This document shows, in pieces, positions 1 through 5,500 of a stretch of 9,313 bases of DNA. Location: NCBI GenBank assembly GCA_016650135.1, contig JAENWH010000051.1, positions 1 through 9,313 on the forward strand, written 5' to 3'. The notes beneath the pieces are model-generated. The model did not search any database. It saw only the letters and a program-made list of their open reading frames with translations, and had not been told where the DNA came from. The translations under genes were made by a program, and so were the position numbers. Within the stretch, counting starts at the first letter, position 1, and every line of letters starts with the position of its first letter. This stretch comes from Peptostreptococcaceae bacterium (lineage in GTDB: Bacteria > Bacillota_A > Clostridia > Peptostreptococcales > Anaerovoracaceae).

Positions 1-1
1 A

Positions 2-41
2 AAAATGCCCTCCCGCCGCGAAAGTGTCTGGAGGGTGTTTT
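2..41. terminator. Terminator-like hairpin at left edge
   Basis: A GC-rich core, CCCTCC (8-13) pairing with GGAGGG (30-35), is extended by G-T wobbles and by an A-run (2-5) pairing with a T-run (38-41). This gives about 12 stem pairs around a 16-nt loop. The A-run on one side and T-run on the other would let it act as an intrinsic terminator in either direction. It probably ends transcription of a gene lying left of the window, insulating the arginine operon. That upstream gene is not visible, so the role is inferred from shape only. Confidence 0.45.
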
Positions 42-78
42 CATTCTTGGCAGGGGAATGGGCGATTGGGAGATGGTC

Positions 79-160
79 GGTTATCGCTTGAGAGCACTAT
101 TTTAAAGAAAAGGATAACTGGTTATCCCCCGAGAGCAGTATTTAAAAGAAATACATAACC
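79..160. repeat. Two tandem ~40-bp imperfect repeats with inverted ends
   Basis: Copy 1 (79-118) and copy 2 (120-160) both begin GGTTATC, carry GAGAGCA-STATTT in the middle followed by an AAAGAAA-type tract, and end in a complement of the start (GGATAACT in copy 1, CATAACC in copy 2). Each copy can therefore fold into a weak stem-loop. The same RGTTATCC/GGATAACY word recurs at 256-263, 347-354 and 364-371, tying these copies to the repeats further right. Confidence 0.55.
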
Positions 161-201
161 TTTTTCCTATTAGCAAGTGAAATCGGTATGAATAGGAAAA
201 A
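161..201. repeat. Perfect 11-bp inverted repeat
   Basis: TTTTTCCTATT (161-171) is the exact complement of AATAGGAAAAA (191-201), separated by a 19-nt loop. The stem is AT-rich, with T-run and A-run outer ends. It could be a weak bidirectional terminator or part of a small repeat element. No flanking gene is near enough to assign a role. Confidence 0.6.
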
Positions 202-253
202 AATTATACTTTTTCTTTAAATTAGAGTCAAAAGTATGTAGCCGATTAAAGAG

Positions 254-371
254 TAGTTATCCTTTTTCACGTAGAAACGCTTAAAGTATGAAATAGGCAG
301 CAACAAAGTTGAGAAAACGAAGTGGAATTAGGCTTGGAGGGTAAATAGTTATCCTTTTTCACGGGATAACC
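254..371. repeat. 18-bp exact direct repeat pair, second copy in a hairpin
   Basis: TAGTTATCCTTTTTCACG occurs at 254-271 and again, identically, at 346-363. Each copy is followed about 10-15 bp later by an AAAGTATGAAAT string (284-295 and 377-388, with one-base variation). In the second copy GTTATCC (348-354) pairs with GGATAAC (364-370) over a 9-nt loop; the first copy has lost this pairing partner. The arrangement indicates duplication of a unit of about 90 bp followed by divergence. Confidence 0.65.
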
Positions 372-496
372 CTCAAAAGTATGAAATGCCTTCATGCGAA
401 GGCGCATTTAAGCAGGAAAAATTTCTATGCGGAAGCGCCTTTAAGTATGAAAAGCTCCCATTCGAAAGCGCCTTTAAGTAGAAAATGCTTGATTGA
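365..496. repeat. 33-bp-period degenerate tandem repeat, four units
   Basis: Units start at 365, 398, 431 and 464. Units 398, 431 and 464 share GAARGCGCMTTTAAG followed by a GAAAA-type tail, and unit 365 shares the AAGTATGAAA core and the CATGC end. The spacing is exactly 33 bp each time. Because 33 is a multiple of three, one frame stays open (381-509, 42 codons), but it lacks a ribosome binding site and I do not call it a gene. The array stops immediately before the candidate ArgR boxes. Confidence 0.7.
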
Positions 497-498
497 AT

Positions 499-530
499 AT
501 TATGCATAATTATACTTAATTATGCATAAT
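499..530. promoter_or_regulatory. Candidate double ARG box (ArgR/AhrC operator)
   Basis: Two identical 12-bp palindromes, ATTATGCATAAT, lie at 499-510 and 519-530, exactly 20 bp (about two helical turns) apart and directly upstream of the -35 box. Read as 18-mers from each TATGCAT, they match the known ARG box pattern (TG-AT, A/T tract, AT-CA) at roughly 15 of 18 positions each. Paired ARG boxes bound by one ArgR hexamer are the established layout for arginine operons. ArgR binding here is inferred from pattern and context. Confidence 0.7.
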
Positions 531-532
531 TG

Positions 533-560
533 TTGACAAATATCGTTAAGCGTGTATAAT
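533..560 (+). promoter_or_regulatory. Sigma-A type promoter of argCJBD
   Basis: TTGACA (533-538) is a consensus -35 and TATAAT (555-560) a consensus -10, with a 16-bp spacer. Transcription would start near 567, giving a short leader of about 44 nt with no room for a riboswitch or leader peptide. Such a strong core promoter with the palindromes against its -35 fits repression by ArgR when arginine is plentiful. Confidence 0.8.
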
Positions 561-610
561 TATAGAATATATTTAGTAACAATAACAAATTAACCAGGAA
601 GGACAATTAT

Positions 611-1561
611 ATGTATAAGGTGTTTATTGACGGACAAGAGGGTACAACAGGATTAAAGATTTTCAACAGGCTGAGTGCCAGAAAAGATATTCAATTATTA
701 AATATTGAGGAAAAAGATAGAAAAAATACAGATGTTAGATTAGAATATATTTGTGAAGCTGATGTGACTTTTTTATGTTTGCCCGACCAGGCGGCTAGGG
801 AAATAGCATCCAAAGCGCCACAGAATGCCAGAATTATAGATGCCTCAACAGCGCATAGAACAGATGATACCTGGACGTATGGCTTTCCGGAAATAAGCGG
901 GAATCAGCGAGACCTTATTTGTAAAAGCAATAGAGTATCAGTTCCAGGCTGCCATGCATCCGGTTTTATATCTATTGTAAGACCGTTAATAGAGAATAAT
1001 ATTATTAAAAAAGACACATTCCTGGCATGCACTTCTATTACTGGGTACAGCGGAGGCGGAAAACCTATGATAAAGGAATATGAAACTGATGACTCAAATG
1101 ACCTCAAAAGTCCCGGATTGTACGCATTAACTCAAAATCATAAACATATGCCGGAAATGATAAAAATCTCTGGACTGAGCAAGTCTCCTGCCTTTATACC
1201 TATTATCAGTAATTATTACAGCGGAATGCTTGTAACAATACCAATTGATGTTAAAATGATGTCAAAAGAATATCGTATGGAGGAGATTGAGAGACTTTTC
1301 AAAGAATTTTATTTGGGCAAAATGCTGGTTAAAGTGACCACATTGATTCCTGAAGAAAGAAATGGAATGCTTTACGCCAATAAAATGTCAGGCCGGGACG
1401 ATATGGAAATCTTGGTCTATGGGAATGAAGAAACAGTTGTCATAAGCAGCAGATACGACAATTTGGGAAAAGGTGCTTCAGGGGCAGCGATTCAGTGTAT
1501 GAATATAATGCTTGGTATAGAAGAAACAACCAGTCTGGTGAAAGGAAATAATTATGGATAA
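611..1561 (+). CDS. argC: N-acetyl-gamma-glutamyl-phosphate reductase, short (type 2) form
   Basis: This cytoplasmic enzyme reduces N-acetylglutamyl-5-phosphate to the semialdehyde with NADPH, the third step from glutamate to ornithine. The 316-residue product has the nucleotide-binding glycine motif GQEGTTG at residues 8-14 and the active-site cysteine in VPGCHASG (Cys114). The SGGGK stretch follows in the catalytic domain. Its length and the VPGCHASG context fit the shorter type 2 ArgC class rather than the ~340-residue E. coli/Bacillus form. The start is supported by AGGAAGGA (596-603), 7 nt before the ATG, and by the promoter just upstream. It is the first gene of the operon and overlaps argJ by 8 bp, suggesting translational coupling. 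The family call is firm; the subtype is judged from length and motif only. Confidence 0.95.
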   Translation: MYKVFIDGQEGTTGLKIFNRLSARKDIQLLNIEEKDRKNTDVRLEYICEADVTFLCLPDQAAREIASKAPQNARIIDASTAHRTDDTWTYGFPEISGNQRDLICKSNRVSVPGCHASGFISIVRPLIENNIIKKDTFLACTSITGYSGGGKPMIKEYETDDSNDLKSPGLYALTQNHKHMPEMIKISGLSKSPAFIPIISNYYSGMLVTIPIDVKMMSKEYRMEEIERLFKEFYLGKMLVKVTTLIPEERNGMLYANKMSGRDDMEILVYGNEETVVISSRYDNLGKGASGAAIQCMNIMLGIEETTSLVKGNNYG

Positions 1562-2828
1562 TAACAATTTGAATAAAAACAACGATAAAATTGTCGTTGG
1601 AGAAGATAATAAAATTATTTTTATTGCGGGTGGCGTATGCGCCCCAAAAGGCTTTAAAGCAGCAGGAGTTCATTGTGGAATAAGAAAGAATAAGAAAAAA
1701 GCGGATTTAGCCTTAATTGTCAGTGATGTAATGTGCAATGTGGCCGCGGTTTATACAACAAACAAAATTAAGGGAGCACCACTTGCGGTTACAAAGGAAA
1801 ACATCAAAGACGGCAAAGCAAAGGCAATCATCTGCAACAGTGGTAATGCAAATACCTGTGCACCGAATGGCATGAAAATAGCTGAAGATACCTGTAAAAT
1901 ATTAGGATTGGCCCTTGATATAGACCCAAAAGATGTAATGGTCAACTCGACTGGTGTAATTGGACAAGAGATGCTTATAACTCCATTTGAGACAGGGATA
2001 CCACATCTCATAAAAAAGCTTTCTTATAACGGGTCAGATGCGGCTGCAAAAGCAATTATGACGACAGACACAATCAAAAAAGAACTGGCTACAGAATTTT
2101 ATCTTGGGGATAAGAAATGCAGAATAGCTGGCATTGCAAAGGGCAGTGGCATGATTAATCCCAATATGGCTACCATGCTTTGCTTTATAACGACAGATAC
2201 GGCAATTACAAGTGAAATGCTTCAAAAAGCACTTAATAATGATATTAAGGATACATTTAATCAAATAAGTATCGATGGAGATACCTCCACAAACGACACA
2301 GTTGCAGTCATGGCAAACGGGTTGGCAGCCAATCAAATGATAGATTGTGACAATGAAGATTTTAAGGAATTCTGCAAAGCCTTATACTTTATAGACCATG
2401 AATTATCTAGAAATCTTGCAAAAGATGGAGAAGGAGCAACCAAACTGCTGGAATGTGTCGTTAAAGGAGCACCAGATATAGAAACTGCGAGAATTGTGTC
2501 CAAAGCGGTAATTGAATCAAACCTTTTAAAGGCAGCTATTTTTGCAGAAGACGGCAACTGGGGAAGAATTCTTTGTGCCATGGGATATGCGAAAGTGGAC
2601 TATAACATTGATAAAACTGATGTGTATCTATCCTCGGATAAGGGGATGATCCAGGTTTGTAAAGATGCGACTTATTTCAAACATAGTGATAAAAAAGCGA
2701 GTCTTATTCTTTCCGCTGATGAGGTAAAAATAATTATCGACCTTAACCTGGGGCAGCAGGAGGCGACAGCATTTGGATGTGATTTAACTTACGATTATGT
2801 AAAAATAAATGGATCCTACAGATCTTAG
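1554..2828 (+). CDS. argJ: Glutamate N-acetyltransferase (ornithine acetyltransferase)
   Basis: ArgJ moves the acetyl group from N-acetylornithine to glutamate, closing the acetyl cycle; some members also acetylate glutamate from acetyl-CoA. The 424-residue precursor contains the autocleavage motif PNMATML. In this family the chain splits between Ala206 and Thr207, Thr207 becoming the nucleophile of the beta chain. KGSGMINPN precedes this site, and EDGNWGR lies in the C-terminal half. The family's usual start falls near IAGGVCAPKGF (about residue 24), so this protein has an Asn/Lys-rich N-terminal extension of about 20 residues. The ATG is preferred because AAAGGAAA (1541-1548) is correctly spaced and I see no ATG closer to the conserved region. 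With argJ present, a separate argE deacetylase is not required. Whether it is mono- or bifunctional cannot be told here. Confidence 0.95.
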   Translation: MDNNNLNKNNDKIVVGEDNKIIFIAGGVCAPKGFKAAGVHCGIRKNKKKADLALIVSDVMCNVAAVYTTNKIKGAPLAVTKENIKDGKAKAIICNSGNANTCAPNGMKIAEDTCKILGLALDIDPKDVMVNSTGVIGQEMLITPFETGIPHLIKKLSYNGSDAAAKAIMTTDTIKKELATEFYLGDKKCRIAGIAKGSGMINPNMATMLCFITTDTAITSEMLQKALNNDIKDTFNQISIDGDTSTNDTVAVMANGLAANQMIDCDNEDFKEFCKALYFIDHELSRNLAKDGEGATKLLECVVKGAPDIETARIVSKAVIESNLLKAAIFAEDGNWGRILCAMGYAKVDYNIDKTDVYLSSDKGMIQVCKDATYFKHSDKKASLILSADEVKIIIDLNLGQQEATAFGCDLTYDYVKINGSYRS

Positions 2829-2875
2829 CATTGGTGTCGGCGGATCAATCAATCCAATGCGGATTAATCAATCCA
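2828..2875 (+). repeat. Repeats and hairpin between argJ and argB
   Basis: The 69-bp gap after argJ holds two 17-bp direct repeats differing at one base: GCGGATCAATCAATCCA (2840-2856) and GCGGATTAATCAATCCA (2859-2875). GCATTGG (2828-2834) can also pair with CCAATGC (2854-2860) over a 19-nt loop. This would form a stem in the operon mRNA just ahead of the argB ribosome binding site (AAAGGAG, about 2885-2891). It lacks a T-run, so it is not an obvious terminator. It may stabilise or process the transcript, or may simply be a local duplication. Confidence 0.5.
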
Positions 2876-2897
2876 CTTTAAGCAAAAGGAGACAAAA

Positions 2898-3761
2898 ATG
2901 AAAGTTGGCAAGGATATCAGTGCACAAATTTTAATAGAAGCGCTACCCTATATACAGAAGTTCAATAATAAAATCATCGTCATAAAATACGGCGGGAATG
3001 CGATGGTAGAGGAGCACCTGAAAAAAGCGGTTATGAGAGACATTGTTCTGCTTAACATAGTAGGCATAAAAGTTGTGCTTGTACATGGGGGTGGTCCTGA
3101 AATTGATCAGATGCTGAATAAGCTGTCCATGGAAGCAAAATTTATCAATGGACTTCGATATACGGATGAGGACACTTCCGAAATTGTCCAAATGGTGCTT
3201 GCCGGCAAGGTCAACAAACAACTTGTATCTCTCATTCATCAGAATGGTGGAAAGGGAATTGGCATGTGCGGCAGCGACGGTAATATGCTTATGGTAGAAA
3301 AGCTTGTAAGTGAAGATGATCTTGGCTTTGTCGGAGACATAAAAAGTGTTAATATCTCACCGATTATGATGGCTCTGGATAATGGATATATTCCTATCAT
3401 TGCAACCGTTGGAACGGATGAAAAGGGGCAGGTGTACAACATCAACGCAGATACTGCAGCTGCTGCAATCGCCGGCGCATTAAAGGCGAAAAAACTGATT
3501 ACAATGACAGATATCATTGGTCTTTTAAGGGAAAAAGATAATGAGGATTCCTTAATGACCTCAGTAAATATTTCGGAAATTCCGGATCTCATTGAAAAAC
3601 AAATCATCGTTGGAGGTATGGTGCCAAAAGTTGAAAGCTGCGTTGAGGCAATCAAGCAGGGAGTCAAAGAGGCAATTATTATTGATGGCAGAATTGAGCA
3701 TTCCATATTAATTGAGTTGTTTTCAAACGATGGAATTGGAACGATGTTTCATAAGAATTAG
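2898..3761 (+). CDS. argB: Acetylglutamate kinase, probably arginine-sensitive
   Basis: ArgB phosphorylates N-acetylglutamate with ATP, normally the controlled step of the pathway in organisms using the ArgJ cycle. The 287-residue protein shows the amino-acid kinase fold motifs: the phosphate-binding VIKYGGNAM with Lys30, HGGGPEI at 63-69, the substrate-binding NGLRYTD with Arg87, and NINADTAAAAIAGAL in the ATP-binding half. It is about 30 residues longer than the arginine-insensitive E. coli enzyme. The extra part is the N-terminal helix ISAQILIEALPYIQKF, as in hexameric kinases inhibited by arginine such as that of Thermotoga. Feedback inhibition is therefore inferred. AAAGGAG just upstream supports the start. 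It lies 69 bp after argJ and 12 bp before argD. Confidence 0.95.
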   Translation: MKVGKDISAQILIEALPYIQKFNNKIIVIKYGGNAMVEEHLKKAVMRDIVLLNIVGIKVVLVHGGGPEIDQMLNKLSMEAKFINGLRYTDEDTSEIVQMVLAGKVNKQLVSLIHQNGGKGIGMCGSDGNMLMVEKLVSEDDLGFVGDIKSVNISPIMMALDNGYIPIIATVGTDEKGQVYNINADTAAAAIAGALKAKKLITMTDIIGLLREKDNEDSLMTSVNISEIPDLIEKQIIVGGMVPKVESCVEAIKQGVKEAIIIDGRIEHSILIELFSNDGIGTMFHKN

Positions 3762-3773
3762 AAAGGCATAAAA

Positions 3774-4955
3774 ATGAAAAAAACAAAAGCGGATCTATTG
3801 AAAAGCCAGGATGAAAAGTATATTGTTGGAACCTACAAAAGGAGTGATCTATGCCTTGCTGAGGGTAACGGAGCAGGTGTAAAAGATTTAGAAGGAAACG
3901 AATACATTGATTTTTCCTCGGGAATCGGGGTGAACAGTTTTGGATTTTCTGATGAAGGATGGGTGAAAGCGATAACTGATCAGGCATGTAAGCTTCAGCA
4001 TACTTCAAATCTGTATTACACTGAGCCTGCAGTTAAGGTTGCCAGGCTTTTGGTTGAAAAATCAAACATGAGCAAGGTTTTTTTCGCAAATTCGGGGGCT
4101 GAGGCAAATGAATGTGCCATTAAAACTGTCAGGAAATACAGTAATGAAAAATACGGGCAACACAGAAATGAAATCATCACGCTGAAAAACTCTTTTCACG
4201 GAAGGACAATGGCAACGATTTCTGCAACAGGACAAGAAGAATATCACCACTTCTTTCACCCTTTTTCGGAAGGGTTTTTCTATGTTGAGCCTAATCAAAC
4301 TGAAGAACTGGAACAATTTGTTTCGGAAAATACCTGTGCTATTATGATTGAACTTATTCAGGGAGAAGGCGGCGTAAATTCTCTTAATCAGGAGTATGTG
4401 GATGCTATTTCCAGAATATGCAAAGAAAAGGATATATTATTGATTGTGGATGAAGTGCAGACAGGGATTGGAAGAACGGGTACTGCCTTCGCATTTGAGC
4501 AATTTAATATTCAACCTGACTTAGTTACGGTTGCCAAAGGACTTGGGGGCGGACTCCCCATCGGTGCAGTCATATTTAATAAAAAAACCGAAAATGTTTT
4601 GACTTTCGGTGATCATGGCACCACTTTTGGGGGAAATCTTATTGTGTGTGCGGGAGCTGCGTATATTTTAGAGTCTCTGGATGAGAAAATGCTGGCAGAA
4701 ATCAATAAAAAGAGCGAATACATCAGAAAAGAATTGTTTGAAATAGATGAAGTTGAGACTGTTTCGGGCTTGGGATTAATGATTGGAATCAAGCATAAAA
4801 CAAAGACAGCAAAAGAAATTGCTGATACCTGTCTTCAGGAAGGGCTTATAGTCCTTACTGCCAAAGAAAAGGTCAGACTGCTTCCACCACTGAACATTAG
4901 CTGGGAACAACTGGAAAAGGGACTCATTATATTAAAAAAAGTGTTAAAAGGATAA
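3774..4955 (+). CDS. argD: Acetylornithine aminotransferase
   Basis: This is a class III PLP-dependent aminotransferase that converts N-acetylglutamate semialdehyde and glutamate to N-acetylornithine and 2-oxoglutarate. The 393-residue length is normal for the family. Visible signatures are SGAEAN (107-112), contacting the PLP phosphate; DEVQTGIGRTG beginning at Asp226, which binds the pyridine nitrogen; and the Schiff-base lysine Lys255 in VAKGLGGGLPIGAV. GTTFGGN follows near residue 283. A purine-rich GAAAGG (about 3761-3766) precedes the ATG. As the last operon gene it follows argB after 12 bp. The closely related ornithine and succinylornithine aminotransferases share these motifs, but the arg operon context makes the acetylornithine role by far the most likely. 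Confidence 0.94.
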   Translation: MKKTKADLLKSQDEKYIVGTYKRSDLCLAEGNGAGVKDLEGNEYIDFSSGIGVNSFGFSDEGWVKAITDQACKLQHTSNLYYTEPAVKVARLLVEKSNMSKVFFANSGAEANECAIKTVRKYSNEKYGQHRNEIITLKNSFHGRTMATISATGQEEYHHFFHPFSEGFFYVEPNQTEELEQFVSENTCAIMIELIQGEGGVNSLNQEYVDAISRICKEKDILLIVDEVQTGIGRTGTAFAFEQFNIQPDLVTVAKGLGGGLPIGAVIFNKKTENVLTFGDHGTTFGGNLIVCAGAAYILESLDEKMLAEINKKSEYIRKELFEIDEVETVSGLGLMIGIKHKTKTAKEIADTCLQEGLIVLTAKEKVRLLPPLNISWEQLEKGLIILKKVLKG

Positions 4956-4972
4956 ATGAACTGTGGTATAAT
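4944..4972 (+). promoter_or_regulatory. Extended -10 promoter for the Smr-like gene
   Basis: TGGTATAAT (4964-4972) is a perfect extended -10. TTAAAA (4944-4949), 17 bp upstream, is a 4-of-6 match to the -35 and overlaps the last codons of argD. Transcription would begin near 4979. No terminator is seen in the 49-bp gap after argD, so the downstream gene may be served both by readthrough and by this promoter. Confidence 0.6.
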
Positions 4973-5004
4973 ATACTAGTTGTAAAAGAATAGAGGTATT
5001 ATAT

Positions 5005-5349
5005 ATGGGTGCTATAAAAGTTAAGGAAGTAAACCTTGAAAGAGGTAACCCGACAGTTGATGTTGCCATGAGAAAACTTGTGAATGAACTTTCAACAGCA
5101 AAGGGCGCAGGATATAAAGCTGTTATTCTAGTGCATGGTTATGGCTCCACGGGGGTCGGCGGGGCAATTAAGGTTGCTACAAAGAGCAAACTTAAAGAAA
5201 GCAGCTTAATCGGTGTAGTCAAGGCATTTACCGGCGGTGAAGCCTGGTTGAATGACAAAAAAACTTTTCTGGAAGCCTGCAGTCAGCTTAAAAATTTTGA
5301 CAGATATATTGACGGAAATAAGGGCGTGACAGTCGTCTTATTCAAGTAA
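5005..5349 (+). CDS. Small stand-alone Smr-domain-like protein
   Basis: The 114-residue product resembles the Smr domain (MutS2 C-terminal/small MutS-related family), which binds or nicks nucleic acid in known members. The supporting stretch runs through an amphipathic helix (about residues 19-33), GYKAVILVHGYGSTGVGGAIK (36-56) and GVVKAFTGGEAW. This matches the family order of helix, hydrophobic strand, HG-G-GSG-type loop, then a helix with a basic start. The usual LDLH/LDLRG motif before the first helix is replaced by VNLERG, so nuclease activity is doubtful. No signal peptide or membrane segment is visible; it should be cytoplasmic. AGAGGT (4992-4997) supports the start. It probably has no direct part in arginine synthesis despite its position. 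Family assignment is moderate because the protein is short and divergent. Confidence 0.65.
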   Translation: MGAIKVKEVNLERGNPTVDVAMRKLVNELSTAKGAGYKAVILVHGYGSTGVGGAIKVATKSKLKESSLIGVVKAFTGGEAWLNDKKTFLEACSQLKNFDRYIDGNKGVTVVLFK

Positions 5350-5366
5350 ATTGACAGAAATATTGG

Positions 5367-5500
5367 AGTCATATTAGTCTTATTAAGTGAACTACCTGCC
5401 ACTTAAAGAAGTGGGGGCTTCAAGAGAAGATTAGTTGGTTATGCAACCCTTATTCTCTGTGGCGTATCCACTTCGCCGCTACGGTATAGGACAGATGTGT
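5367..5500 (-). ncRNA. Predicted omega RNA (reRNA) with guide, overlapping tnpB 3' end
   Basis: In characterised IS200/IS605 elements the TnpB guide RNA comes from the 3' part of tnpB and the right end, with its guide read from the flank just outside the element. By that rule the scaffold here would cover the tnpB C-terminal codons and the RE hairpin. The guide would be the complement of 5367-5386, between the Smr gene and the element. The 5' limit is a guess and no transcription evidence is available. Presence is inferred from element architecture, not from a direct sequence match. Confidence 0.35.
5396..5417 (-). repeat. Right-end (RE) hairpin of the tnpB element
   Basis: CCACTT (5399-5404) pairs with AAGTGG (5409-5414) around the loop AAAG. 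A further partial extension runs outwards (C5396-G5417, T-G wobble, one mismatch). On the minus strand this reads GAAGCCCCCACTT, loop, AAGTGG, then GTAGTTCAC. This is a layout I recognise from the right ends of clostridial IS200/IS605 orfB elements. It lies 22 bp beyond the tnpB stop codon. It probably serves as both the transposase-recognised end and the terminal stem of the guide RNA. Confidence 0.7.

Larger units (their letters stand above)
1..498. other. Gene-less, repeat-rich region upstream of the arginine operon
   Basis: No reading frame with a plausible ribosome binding site and protein-like composition was found on either strand. The region is filled with short related repeats (listed separately): RGTTATCC/GGATAACY motifs, a perfect 11-bp inverted repeat, an 18-bp exact direct repeat, and a 33-bp-period array. 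A shared AAGTATGAAA-like core recurs from about 230 to 485. It may be a decayed non-autonomous repeat element or a structured untranslated region. The sequence alone does not decide. Confidence 0.6.

Noticed and set aside
381..509. 42-codon open frame (starting MKCLHAKAHL) across the 33-bp repeats
   Set aside because: It has no ribosome binding site and no recognisable domain. Its openness is a consequence of a repeat period divisible by three.
567..610. Leader peptide, T-box or riboswitch ahead of argC
   Set aside because: The leader from the predicted start site is only about 44 nt, with no structured elements.
3239..3706. 155-codon reverse-strand open frame opposite argB
   Set aside because: It is a shadow of argB, with no ribosome binding site or domain signature.
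5351..5377. TTGACA followed by TATTAG after the Smr gene as a promoter
   Set aside because: The spacer is only 15 bp and the -10 is poor. It would read into the 3' end of a convergent gene.
5396..5417. The hairpin as a terminator of the Smr gene
   Set aside because: No T-run follows on the plus strand, and the sequence matches the right end of IS200/IS605-type elements better. A secondary terminator role is not excluded.
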